From Ulva prolifera (Eukaryota > Chlorophyta > Ulvophyceae > Ulvales > Ulvaceae): DNA of 64,000 nucleotides. A program made the translations under genes and the position numbers. The notes below the pieces were generated by a model. That model was given only the letters and a program-made list of their open reading frames with translations. It was not told where the DNA came from and searched no databases. This document shows positions 30,807-40,800 of the stretch, in pieces. Location: assembly GCA_023078555.1 (NCBI GenBank), contig CM041196.1, forward strand, positions 10,558,985-10,622,984, given 5' to 3'. Each line of letters opens with the position of its first letter. Position 1 is the first letter of the stretch.

Positions 30807-31618
30807 CACAGCGAAACAAAATCCATAGCCTGCTTGAAAAGTACAGTATGTCTGATTGTCGAAAGTCTCCCACTCCGTTAGTGCCGCGGCAACAACTGAG
30901 GAGTGTGAAAGAGCACCCGGACCTGGAGAAAGCCAGTGCTGCTGAGCATTCCAGGTTCATGAGTGCTGTAGGAAGCATCCAGTACATTGCAGGAGTGACA
31001 CGACCTGACCTCAGCTATGTGGCACATGCCCTGGCCCGGCACATGTCCAGTAGTCTGAAGGAACATTGGTTGGCTGTGCAACATGTTCTGAGATACCTGC
31101 AGTCCACAAAGAACTTAGGAATAAAATTTGTAGGCTCTGAGGGACACGGGTGTTTGATAGAGGCTTATTCAGATGCAGATTTTGCGAACTCTGCTGATCT
31201 GAAAAGCGTGTCTGGTATGGTTATTCGGGTGTATGGGAACTGTGTTCTCTGGCGTTCGAAGAAGCAAAGTATAGTGGCTGGGGATACAACAGAGGCTGAA
31301 CTCATCGCGATGAGTGCAACAGCCAACGAGTTAATGTGGGTGAAGCAGTTGCTTCTCGACCTAAAACTCGTCCCGTATAAGCCAACTCTGTGGGGTGATA
31401 ATAAAAGTGCCAATATCCTGGCAGTGAATGCTGTGTCCACTGACAGATCCAAGCACATTCGTGTGCGGCACTTGCGAGTGCGGGAATATGTCCAGATGGA
31501 TGAACTGAAGGTAGCATGGGTGGGCACTGTTGATCAGTTGGCGGATGTGTTTACCAAAGTGCTGCCCGGACCTGCTTTGTTAGAAGTTCGTAATAAACTC
31601 CAGCTAGTGGAGACGTAG
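30803..31618 (+). CDS. Copia RNase H (copy B segment)
   Basis: Contains the C-terminal RT connection (KSPTPLVPRQQLRSVKEHPD, SYVAHALARHMSSSLKEHW) and the Ty1/copia RNase H: AYSDADFANSADLKSVSG, TEAELIAMSATANELMWVKQ and LWGDNKSANILA, ending VDQLADVFTKVLPGPALLEV before TAG at 31616. It removes the RNA strand during cDNA synthesis. The start codon is only the first Met after the 30778 frameshift. Confidence 0.9.
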   Translation: MTQRNKIHSLLEKYSMSDCRKSPTPLVPRQQLRSVKEHPDLEKASAAEHSRFMSAVGSIQYIAGVTRPDLSYVAHALARHMSSSLKEHWLAVQHVLRYLQSTKNLGIKFVGSEGHGCLIEAYSDADFANSADLKSVSGMVIRVYGNCVLWRSKKQSIVAGDTTEAELIAMSATANELMWVKQLLLDLKLVPYKPTLWGDNKSANILAVNAVSTDRSKHIRVRHLRVREYVQMDELKVAWVGTVDQLADVFTKVLPGPALLEVRNKLQLVET

Positions 31619-31620
31619 CA

Positions 31621-31635
31621 GGGTTTATGGGGGAG
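31621..31635 (+). other. Polypurine tract of Copia copy B
   Basis: GGGTTTATGGGGGAG directly abuts the TGTCA of the 3' LTR. The purine-rich last part is the expected plus-strand primer. Confidence 0.6.
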
Positions 31636-31988
31636 TGTCACAATGCATGAGCCTGCGGGCAGCAGTGTGGTGACAGGTGCACCCATGCACGAACGATCCG
31701 CGGATCCAGTGTAGGGGTAAGCCGCCAGCTAGGATCGTCTCGATGTAGTGAGAGAGATCGTGCGAGGGTTTCCCGCCGTAACCTTGAGTGTTGAGTGTTC
31801 AGTGTGCATATAAGCATGTGCACGCTGAGATCTGTAACCATTCTCATTACTGTTTCCCGGTACTAGCACTTCCCTTCAACATCTCTCGGTTCTACCTCTG
31901 TGCGCAGCAGGTATGAGATGTTGGCTGTCCTGACCTGACCTGAATGAGGACTGCGCGTCCGCCCTGCACAAAGATAGCTTTTCTGACA
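31636..31988 (+). repeat. 3' LTR of Copia copy B
   Basis: Identical to the 5' LTR apart from one visible substitution. Followed by the GCTGG target duplication and then copy A gag sequence. Confidence 0.95.
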
Positions 31989-31993
31989 GCTGG

Positions 31994-32221
31994 CGCAAGC
32001 AGCACCGTGGTGATGGCCCTGTGGTCGCTGCTCTCGCAGCTGGCCAGGCTCCTCGCGAGGAGACCAGGGTGCTGCTTCTTCTGCAAGAAGAAGGGACATT
32101 TGCGTGCGAACTGCCCCCAACGCAAACAGGCTGCGGCCAAAGATGTTTGCACTATAGAAATGCCTGCCAAGTATCCACAGCCGGACGCGTCCCTTCCGTG
32201 GAACATCATTGTTGATAGTGG
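31994..32221 (+). pseudogene. Copia copy A, zinc knuckle and protease start
   Basis: Resumes copy A exactly where copy B entered (CGCAAGCAGCACCG). It contains the zinc knuckle and reaches IIVDSG of the protease, where the composite element begins. A small insertion in GGGTGCTGCTTC before the knuckle relative to copy B shifts the frame. Confidence 0.9.
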
Positions 32222-32996
32222 CGGTGCCGGAAAAGCTAATGGGGCCTTTCAGTTAGGTGAATCGAGTGGCCTACCCCCCAGACCATCAGCCCGAATGCAC
32301 GGCAAACAAGCCCCACACACACACACACACACGTACACTGTGCGACTCTCATCGAAAATTCAGAAAATCTGCGGGGTGGAGGGCCCACCTGCCAGATGCG
32401 TTTGTCCTGCCCCTAGAGCAGAACCAAAGGCACCTTGTGGTGGGCAGGCCTACTGAGACCGCAACCAACCCCGATCACACAGATCGGCTGGTATCCCGCT
32501 GAAAATCTCCCAGTGTAAAGACAACCCACCGGCCTGTGAATCCACAAACTCCGCCGGTACCGGTCTCTGTACCAGCCTAGTGGCGTTGCAGACTTCCAGA
32601 CCTCGCGGCCACCACGACAGCGTTCAGAAATCACAGCAGCACCACTCGGATGTGTTGGAATCTAATTCTGGCAAGCGCACCATCCATGAGTAGCTCGAGA
32701 ACGTGTGCTGCTACGGCAGTCAACATGCCGTGCCGGCCCACTCACTGCACCATATGCCCCATGCGAGACTCACTCTCGCATCACGAGACTCACAAAAACG
32801 CCCTCTATTCAACCAGGCCGTCCACGCCTGCTCTCGTGCACTGTAAATGCCTGTGGTTCTGGTCGTCGCACTTCCATGCATACATGCACATATATAGAGT
32901 GTGTGCGGGTGCGCTGCTTGTGCAGCCTCTGCCCACCTCTGATACTGCTTATGGTGATGTTTATGTTGAAAGGCCCCATTAGCGTTTTGAGCACCG
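32222..32996 (+). mobile_element. Left module: 775-bp element with 30-bp TIRs
   Basis: Both ends are inverted copies with shared GCTAATGGGGCCTTTCA and start CGGTGC, differing at a few positions. It includes a CA microsatellite near 32313-32331. There are no convincing genes. It looks like a MITE-type non-autonomous transposon. Confidence 0.85.
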
Positions 32997-33120
32997 TATT
33001 CAGAATTCTAAAATCTAGACCAAGAGTCCGTTGCAGATTCTGCCTGCTCATGCGCCTCGGGGATGTTGTGCATTGTGCGATTCGGTGATCAGGTGGCGCC
33101 GCACCCGGCGCAAACCCGGC

Positions 33121-34415
33121 CGCATGGCCACCCTGCCACTGCGCCTGTGCACAACCACTGATGACGTAACAGTTGTGCCACGTACATCAACACCGTCGGC
33201 ATTCTATCCCACGCCGGCGTCTTTCAAAACGATTGAAGACTATAAGCATGATGCACGTACATTGTTCTTGCGTTTGATGTGTTCAGAGCGCAAATTGAGC
33301 CAACTGTCGCCATGTCCATACCTCCTATTCCACGAGATACGCGCGGGACGTGTCACTTCACTTCGGAAACATGCGAGCGTGCGTGCGGATGTTTCTTTCA
33401 TGCTTATGCAGCCATACATGGGACGGATCCTGACAAGTGCGGCCTGCCAACACTTAGCCGGGGCTGCCAGGGCGACCCGGCGGTGTCGGAGGCACACACA
33501 CAGTTTATGTTCCAATATTGTCGAGGTGGGCGTATCATTGGCCAAGACCGCAGCTGCAGCAGAAAAGCATTCGTACATCTTCTTCACGATCACTGGGACA
33601 CATATTCTCAGAATCGGAAATGCCCTCGGAAGAGCCGGAAGAAAAATGTAAGTCTCAGTGATGAGGAGGGACACGAGCTGGCAAGGTTGTTGGGGACTCC
33701 AGTCAACAACAACGGCAGCTTCGACAGGTACCAGAACATAGATGAAGCCATGAAAAAAAACTCGCGTGTGAAGCAACTGGTGGAAAAATCAGATGCCACG
33801 TGCAGCATGCTACAGGCATGGCTTACCGAGCTGGTTCCAGCTCTGCGGTACTCTGCAGATGACTGCGCGCCCATACCATCCCAGCCAGCACACTCAAGAG
33901 ACGCCGCCACTGCGCCGACGTGCGTCGGGGGGATGCAGTGTGGTTTCACCGTGAGCCCACCTACTCCTCCCGTCGGGTCAGCAGGCCTGATGGCACCATG
34001 GAGAAGGTGCCTGTCGAATGGAAGGAGGAGTGGTTTGGCAACCACACCTTCATGCTTGATGCGACATCGGTCTGCAACAAGGAGGGCGAGGCGCATGAAT
34101 CTCATGGGAAGGTGTACAGCCTGACTGATGAAGTGTTCCCACCCAGGCTAGTGAGAGCAGACATGCCGATCAGCCAATCCACCTCCATCATGGTGTACTG
34201 CGTCATACACAAGCACCTTGGCGTCGTGGTTGGGCCTGATATCATGTTCACAGGCACCAAGCTTCCACAGTCCAAGATAGATAAGGAGGAACAATTTGCA
34301 GATGCTGGTGTCAAGACATGGTGTGCCATTGTGTCATGTAGCCTACACATTGCCCCGTGCACCAGCAGTTGTGAGAACACTGCAGTTTTATATGTTCAGG
34401 TGGACCAAGATGAAT
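33121..34415 (+). pseudogene. DDE transposase of the composite element, N-terminal exons (Tc1/mariner-like)
   Basis: A frame around 33279-33870 has a helix-rich DNA-binding region (LSDEEGHELARLL, then FDRYQNIDEAMKKNSRVKQL and TCSMLQAWLTELVPALRYS). The frame then changes (near 33880-33920, by intron or frameshift) to RRGDAVWFHREPT...WKEEWFGNHTFMLDATSV, with the presumed first catalytic Asp at codon 34058. STSIMVYCVIHKHLGVVVGP then resembles the strand after the first Asp in Tc1/mariner-type enzymes. Exon ends are not certain; coding may continue from an acceptor near 34400 (WTKMNDAGSFHQLDAELKYL). The partner exon is 35172-35840. Confidence 0.55.
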
Positions 34416-34497
34416 GATGCTGGCAGCTTTCATCAGCTAGATGCAGAGCTCAAGTATTTACATAGAGAGCAGAGTACATTTTCTGTGCGCCTCTGCC

Positions 34498-35145
34498 TCA
34501 ACTACTTTCCCCCAGCTTCATGACAGTGGGCTCACCGTTGTCACCTGTCAGATAGTGTGTGTATGCTGCAGTGCATACCACTTTGCAAGCTGCACCTGCC
34601 ATCTGACATTTGATGTACTCATGCCACTGATCTTTGTCTTTATGGTGCAATCGCATAAGGCTCCACCCTGAATTCATCACAATCCTGTCTTTCCTCGCAT
34701 CCGCGTCATTTCTTGTGCAGTTTTTCTCATTGAAATGCTGCGGCCCATCCAACTCAAAGCTTGTGCACCTGTCGCCATGCATCACGGTTGCGTCGATGCT
34801 CATGCGTGTGTTATGTGGCACGCAGTGCCAGTCCCAAAAGATTGCGGCCGAGCTGTCAATCTTCAGAACTTCGTCCGCAAAACACTTGACGTATTTTGAG
34901 TATCTCGCGCACTGCGGCTGGTGGGCGGGGCATAGGAATCTCGATCGCCGCGAGTCCTTTTGAACCGTTCGTAGCTTCATGACTTTGTAGCAGCTGCGAA
35001 ACCCGCAGTCACAACGATAGCAGGTTACAGGATTATGCTTATTTTCTTTGAATCTGTCTCTGCATCTTGCTTGAAGCTTCTCTGTCATCTGCATGTCTTC
35101 ATTGCCCCGGCCCGAAACACAGTTACGATCCGATCTGAGCCGCAT
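34498..35145 (-). CDS. EDxHD/Vsr-like nuclease with N-terminal zinc-binding region, antisense within the transposase gene
   Basis: An intact 215-codon frame on the minus strand. Residues 42-79 hold six Cys and a His (CYRCDCGFRSC ... CPAHQPQC), a likely zinc-binding treble-clef or ribbon. Residues 118-170 read D118...SFELDGPQHF (E131, D133, H137)...RKD (D153)...GWSLMRLHHKD. This is the pattern of very-short-patch-repair-like and EDxHD homing endonucleases (PD-(D/E)XK fold), where an acidic pair, a His and a second Asp bind metal. It lies between two transposase exons (intron acceptor near 35181) on the other strand. Its role could be homing, accessory cleavage during transposition, or repair. 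Fold assignment is by motif only. Confidence 0.55.
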   Translation of the reverse strand: MRLRSDRNCVSGRGNEDMQMTEKLQARCRDRFKENKHNPVTCYRCDCGFRSCYKVMKLRTVQKDSRRSRFLCPAHQPQCARYSKYVKCFADEVLKIDSSAAIFWDWHCVPHNTRMSIDATVMHGDRCTSFELDGPQHFNEKNCTRNDADARKDRIVMNSGWSLMRLHHKDKDQWHEYIKCQMAGAACKVVCTAAYTHYLTGDNGEPTVMKLGESS

Positions 35146-35171
35146 GCCTGCATGATTTAACGTTTTTCAAA

Positions 35172-35840
35172 ATGCTGCAGAAATGTGGGGGCGAGAGACC
35201 TGGTGGTTTCGTTGCCACCGAATTCCAAGAATGGTTTAGGCTGAAGGCACTCCCGGGAATACAGAAAGCAGCACGAGAGAACTTTCTGCAGTACAAGGGA
35301 CCAAAATGGTTCAACTGGAGCTCGTATGCCTCGTTGTGTGCAGCTGTAGGCCATGTCCACAGTGGGAACAGCCCATTTTTCATGATCTCTCAAGACTGCG
35401 ACCCGCGCCATTCTATGAAGTATTGGTGGTCCAAGACAGACGCCGGCAAGGCGCTCGCTGGCACCATCATTGACCGCAGAGACATACAAGCTGGGCAACC
35501 GGGTCATATCCCCATTGACAAGGTAAAAAATTATGTCCCCACTGCCCCTAAGGTCCCCGACAGTTTGCAGTTTGCTATCGAGAGCGTGTTCGCTCAAGTC
35601 AAGACTAGATACTACACTCTGCTGCATGGGTTGCATCACATCACTCCTGATGACATGGTGTGGGCATTGGAAAAGGCCTTTGATGAGGTGGCCACACCAG
35701 AGACTGTCAAGAGCTGCTTCCAACACTGCGAGGAGAACATGCGTATCTCTTGTGGCAAAGAAGACGAGTTTGTGTGGTTGGGAGGGGTGCAGTACCATTG
35801 CACCCATGGCAACTGGTTGCCAAAGGTTAGGAGAGGTTGA
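35172..35840 (+). CDS. DDE transposase of the composite element, C-terminal exon
   Basis: A preceding TGCTGCAG (35175-35182) is a good splice acceptor, so the exon probably starts near 35183 rather than at the ATG. FFMISQDCDPRHSMKYWW (second Asp, codon 35394) matches the QDNDPKH box of Tc1-type transposases. SLQFAIESVFAQVKTRYYTLL (Glu, codon 35580) matches the PIENLW-ELK box. Spacing between them is 61 residues, wider than the DD34-43E of Tc1/mariner enzymes. The end is KVRRG and TGA. Together with 34058 this makes a plausible D,D,E triad, but the 4-bp target duplication is not the TA of Tc1/mariner. Confidence 0.6.
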   Translation: MLQKCGGERPGGFVATEFQEWFRLKALPGIQKAARENFLQYKGPKWFNWSSYASLCAAVGHVHSGNSPFFMISQDCDPRHSMKYWWSKTDAGKALAGTIIDRRDIQAGQPGHIPIDKVKNYVPTAPKVPDSLQFAIESVFAQVKTRYYTLLHGLHHITPDDMVWALEKAFDEVATPETVKSCFQHCEENMRISCGKEDEFVWLGGVQYHCTHGNWLPKVRRG

Positions 35841-36089
35841 GCATGTGCTTTTTTTCGAACAGCTTTGCCTTCAGATTGAACTGCATTGGTTTTTCTGCTT
35901 TTTTTGGGACCCGTGTTGGTACACTCTGCATTTCTGGCTCCTTGTAACGCAGGAGCTGAGACAACATGTGCATGCCCTCCACAGTATATGCTATGCACTA
36001 CTGTATGTGTTAGCATGATTGCGTTGTGCTTTCTGCAAAATCAAGTCAACTGTTGTACACATATGCACATGCATAGTCATGCGTAAACA

Positions 36090-36848
36090 CGGTGCCGGAA
36101 AAGCTAATGGGGCCTTTCAGTTAGGTGAATCGAGTGGCCTACCCCCCAGACCATCAGCCCGAATGCACGGCAAACAAGCCCCACACACACACACGTACAC
36201 TGTGCGACTCTCATCGAAAATTCAGAAAATCTGCGGGGTGGAGGGCCCACCTGCCAGATGCGTTTGTCCTGCCCCTAGAGCAGAACCAAAGGCACCTTGT
36301 GGTGGGCAGGCCTACTGAGACCGCAACCAGCCCCGATCACACAGATCGGCTGGTATCCCGCTGAAAATCTCCCAGTGTAAAGACAACCCACCGGCCTGTG
36401 AATCCACAAACTCCCGCCGGTACCGGTCTCTGTACCAGCCTAGTGGCGTTGCGGACTTCCAGACCTCGCGGCCACCACGACAGCGTTCAGAAATCACAGC
36501 AGCACCACTCGGATGTGTTGGAATCTAATTCTGGCAAGCGCACCATCCATGAGTAGCTCGAGAACGTGTGCTGCTACGGCAGTCAACATGCCGTGCCGGC
36601 CCACTCACTGCACCATATGCCCCATGCGAGCATCACGAGACTCACAAAAACGCCCTCTATTCAACCAGGCCGTCCACGCCTGCTCTCGTGCACTGTAAAT
36701 GCCTGTGGTTCTGGTCGTCGCACTTCCATGCATACATGCACATATATAGAGTGTGTGCGGGTGCGCTGCTTGTGCAGCCTCTGCCCACCTCTGATACTGC
36801 TTATGGTGATGTTTATGTTGAAAGGCCCCATTAGCGTTTTGAGCACCG
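36090..36848 (+). mobile_element. Right module: 759-bp copy of the TIR element
   Basis: Nearly identical to 32222-32996. The main differences are a shorter CA repeat and a missing 8-10 bp near GAGACTCACTCTCGCATC. Same orientation as the left module, with both TIRs intact. Confidence 0.85.
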
Positions 36849-36852
36849 GTGG

Positions 36853-37415
36853 GTCGGACATGCATATAGTAGGAAATCGGGAAATGTTCACTGAGTACGG
36901 TCCGTGTCAGAAAGTTGCCAATCTCGCGGGACCAGGGCAGCTTTCTATCATGGGTAGGGGAACCATTCAGGTGAACCTGGGTGCTTATGTGGACAAGCAT
37001 GGGAAAACGCATCCACTGGATGCGGAAATCCCTGGTGTTTACTATGCTCCTGAATGTCCGTACAACCTGCTCAGCACGATGGGTCCTAGACACGAGCAGA
37101 TGTTTCTAGACACGCGTAGGAATGTGTTATATGTCCCTAGTCTGGGTGATATGGCTACCGACGTAGAAGATAGCGTCAAATATCAGGAACTAGATGCAGA
37201 CGGTCATCCTGTGTTTGCTTTTAAAATGGCAGTAGATACAAAACCCATTCTCGTCGGTGCGCCTGTCAATAGGGGGGTAGTCTGGTCCAACCAGAGCAGT
37301 CCGACCTCAGTTATTGAGGATCAACAGCAGTGGCACCATGTGGCGGTTGCGGCCATTGACCTGCAGCGACCCAATGCTGGGGGAGCTGAGGTCCCACTTG
37401 ATGCATACTTGCTGG
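36853..37415 (+). pseudogene. Copia copy A, protease to pre-integrase segment
   Basis: Continues from GSDMHIVGNREMF through LDTRRNVLYVPSLGDM. It reads in frame across HPVFAFKMAVDTKP, where copy B is frameshifted, which shows the ancestral gag-pol frame was continuous here. It ends at the solo LTR insertion (TSD GCTGG at 37411-37415). Confidence 0.9.
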
Positions 37416-37808
37416 TGTCATAAATGAGGTCCATCCTGGGACACAATGCATGACGTGCAAGTACGCACATGAGTGTGGTGGCCACGGGCCCAACTCCTGT
37501 TATGTTAGGACATATGCATGATCATATGCATGAGCATAATCCAGCACAATCCATGTGAGGATTGTGTGCGGTCACTGTGATTATGACCGCTGTAGACTTG
37601 ACTGATCGGTGGCATATAGTCATGTGCCTCCAAGTCTACTGTAACCATTCTCTTACAGTCTTACGTGGTTCCTGTATTGCCTCACTGCAATACAGTACAT
37701 CCCCGATCTGTGCATTGCCGACGTACGACCTGAGTGCTCCACAGGTAACGGCTCTGCAGCCCACTAGCTAGCTTGATGAATGCTGCGCATAGGTCCTTGC
37801 TTATAACA
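37416..37808 (+). mobile_element. Solo LTR of a second LTR-retrotransposon family
   Basis: 393 bp, TGTCATAAATG...CTTATAACA, with 5-bp flanks GCTGG (37411-37415) and GCCGG (37809-37813, one change). The intact copy B sequence reads CTTGCTGGAACC at this place. It shares the layout of the Copia LTRs above (a CTGTAACCATTCTC block) but is otherwise distinct, so it is probably a related Copia family that recombined down to one LTR. Confidence 0.85.
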
Positions 37809-37813
37809 GCCGG

Positions 37814-40800
37814 AACCTGCTTTTCTAGCACACTTGTCTTTTCATCAGTCTAATTGGGTTCTGAAACGCATGCAATCTAACAGTGAATTTTATGGTCATT
37901 TAAATTTGGATGTCGATTCCGAGCCATTGGGGATTCGGTGTCACGGCTGCAGAATTGGCAAAGTGCCTGCGGGTAACTTCTCTGCCAATGATCGTGAGCT
38001 CATGGGTCAGGCCAAGTGGCCTGGTGAGCAACTGCATGCCGACTTAGCTGGTCCTGCCTCTCCAGTAGGAATTGGTGGTGTGAAATATGTTTTGTTTGTG
38101 ATGTGTGCCTTTACCCGTTATACTTTCGTGGTCGGTCTGCGCAAAAAGAGTGAGGCTGCGGCCATGATCTCTTACATTATTGAACGCATTCGGGTGAATG
38201 TGGTGAAGCCAGGTGAACCGGGTGTGCGCATCCTACACACCGACAAAGGGGGAGAGTTCATGGTCGCGGCCTTAAAACTCTACCTCCAGCGTCGTGGCAT
38301 TACCGCTTGACCCCTACAACCGCTCATCGCTGTAATGGCATGATCGAGAGGATGATCGGAGTGGCTTTTGAGTCACTCCGTGCTGTGCTGCTCGCGAGCG
38401 GCCTGCCTCTGTTCCTGTGGATAGAATGCCTCGCCAGTGTTGTCCATGGTCACAATCTCACGCCGTCGTCGGCATTGTACCATGACAAACTGGCGAGCAT
38501 CCTCAAGGGCCTGAAAGCTCAGCATGCTGTCAATGCGTCTGCGGACGTTGACGAAGCTGAGAAAAGCCTGGGGAAGGGAAAGCGCATGAAAAAGGCCGAA
38601 CGCGATAAGTTGAGGGACGAGGAGAAACGCAAGTACAAGTTGCTTGCGACGACAAAATTAGATGAGTTTTTAGTGCGGTCTTGTGATAAGGATATCATTC
38701 CTTACATGGCTTTTTTCAGAGACACCTCCGTTGAGGTGTTCCAAGATCTGCTGCGGCAGCAGCGTCCATGGGGGGTTGAGGTGTATGCATACCCTAGGGA
38801 TGACAAGCTGCGGAAGTTGTCCCCCCGGGGTGTGCCTGCATACTGGGTCGGGGCTGTTCTAGGCCCCAGCATGCAGCGTGTGTACGCCCAGGATGTTCCT
38901 GGTGGTAGGGTTTTTGTTGTGCGTCAGGTCATGTGCACTGCGGATCAGATGATCCGGCACGTACGCAAGTACGATGCGTCCGCCGTTGTGGACAAGAGGG
39001 AACCTGAGGAGTTTGCGAACTCCTACACGGTTGCTTTCGAAGGGGACGATGAGGGTGAGCGTGTGACTGATGCCGATGTCCCTCCTTTCGCGGCAGAGCA
39101 CACGTATGATGGGGGAGTGTTGCGCCGTCTGCGTGACCAGCTTCACACCCCCCCCTGGTCATGGTAGGGTTCCTGTCATGGAAATGACTTTCCGGCAGGA
39201 CAACCCTGAGCCCAATCCTGATGTGTACTCTCCACGATTTGGAGCTGGCTCCTCTGCGGAGATTATCCGACGTGACCCTGCTAGGGCAACACCGGAAATA
39301 GCCAGAGCAGCTTTGCATCGCACGCGTGCAATGTCCAGAGCTGCTGCTCACCCTGACGTCCCTGTCCCCCGTCGTGTGCGCGGCGAAGTGCATCACTCTG
39401 TCGCCACGCCCTCCCGTACTGCGCAGTATGTTGTGACGCGCAACGCTGTGTTGCACGACCCAGGTGTAGAAGTTGCGTTCCCTATTCCAATGTCTGTCAG
39501 TGCGTCTGACGACGACATGGATGAAGATGACGACGGTCCCGGCATTTATGATGACGATGACGAACAGCGCATGGACTACACCGTTTCAGATGATGAAAGA
39601 GCTGCGGCTCATCAGAATCTGGAGGCTCAGCGGGTCCGTTCCGGGAGTAATTCGGCAGCGGCCTCAGCATCTGGCGCCGGGGCAGTTGCTCAGCCCTTGC
39701 GAGGAGCTGAGGCGCCGAGGCCCTTCTGGGAGGATGAGCCAGATGAGGTGGAGACCGGGTCCGAATTAGGGGGAGAGGATCCGGACCCCTCAGCCGCAGT
39801 CGGGGTTGATTTGCCTGACGAGGTGAGGGCCATTCCAGCCGCCTTGCCTCGCATAAAAATCAATCCTCTTGTACGCAGACGCCTTGTTCCATTGGCTGCG
39901 GATGTAGCAGCTGTGCATATGCATGAGCCTGCGGGCTCTTACATTGCTAGTAGTGAGACAGTTGTAGCTGCTATTGATGTTTCAGCCTGCGACCAGGACA
40001 CATCAGCCGCGGCTGACTGTGGAGTGTCCTGTGCAGGCCTGAAGCCTCAGCATGTGGAGTCTGGCGAGCAGCAGAATGCTCAGCGTCGTGGGTCACGCAG
40101 AGCAGCTGTCGCCAGGAAGCAGAAGCCCTCCGACCCTGATATGCCTTCTTTGAAGGAAGCACTCGCGAGTGCTGACAGGGATGCATGGCTGCGTGCCATG
40201 CAGGAGTAGATGCACTGGGTGAGCACGGAACCTTCGGGTTGTGCTATCTGCCTGCGGGCAAACGGGCTATCTCGGGCAAATGGGTGCTCAAGATCAAGCG
40301 TGGGCCTGCTGGCGAGGTTCAGCGGTAAGGCACGATATGTAGCTCGTGGTTTTTCTCAGGTAGAAGGTATAGACTTTTTCGAGACCTGGTCTCCTGTCGG
40401 TAGTTATGCGACACTGCGTGTGTTGCTGTCAATTGCTGCTCAGGAAGATTTAGAGATTAGGCACATAGACATTCAGTGCGCTTTTCTGAATGGTGAGCTG
40501 GAGGAGGAAGTGTTCGTTGAACAGCCCCCGTTCTTCACTGACGGGACAGCACATGTATGGCGATTGCATAAAACCTTTTATGCCCTGAAGCAAGCTGCTC
40601 GCGAGTGGCATAAAGCTTTAATAAAGGTCTTAGCTGAGATGGGATTTGTGTGCGCACAGAGTGATCCCGGACTGTATGTCAGAACAACTGGTCGTTGCTT
40701 CATATTTTTATGGGTTGATGACTTGTTCATTTTCAGCAGCTCTGCGGGTCTGCAAGAACTTGTCGATATCATTCTCACGAAATTCGAAGGCACAGATCTA

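Larger units (their letters stand above)
25406..31988 (+). mobile_element. Full-length Copia retrotransposon copy B, nested in copy A
   Basis: 6583 bp with 353-bp LTRs at 25406-25758 and 31636-31988 that differ at only one position I can see (G/T in CTGGAACC/CTGTAACC). It has a 5-bp target duplication GCTGG at 25401-25405 and 31989-31993. It has a primer site just after the 5' LTR, a purine-rich tract before the 3' LTR, and gag, protease, integrase, RT and RNase H in Copia order. The near-identical LTRs imply recent insertion. Three single-base indels break the gag-pol frame, so this copy is probably not autonomous. Confidence 0.95.
32222..36848. mobile_element. 4.6-kb composite-looking DNA transposon inserted in Copia copy A, 4-bp TSD
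   Basis: The outer ends are CGGTGCCGGAAAAGC (32222) and, on the other strand, CGGTGCTCAAAACGC (36848). They are flanked by GTGG at 32218-32221 and 36849-36852. The uninterrupted copy B protease sequence (GATAGTGGGTCGGAC) confirms a single GTGG at the target. Direct copies of a TIR-bounded module form both ends (32222-32996 and 36090-36848), enclosing 3093 bp. The inner flanks of the modules (TATT on the left, AACA on the right) do not repeat the target, so the whole block inserted as one. Cargo: a DDE transposase gene with an antisense nuclease gene inside it. Confidence 0.85.

Noticed and set aside
32313..32331. CA microsatellite as a regulatory feature
   Set aside because: It is an ordinary simple repeat whose length differs between the two modules.
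36566..37423. 285-codon frame spanning the right module and Copia copy A protease
   Set aside because: It is a chance fusion across the composite element boundary at 36848; the part before it is non-coding module sequence.
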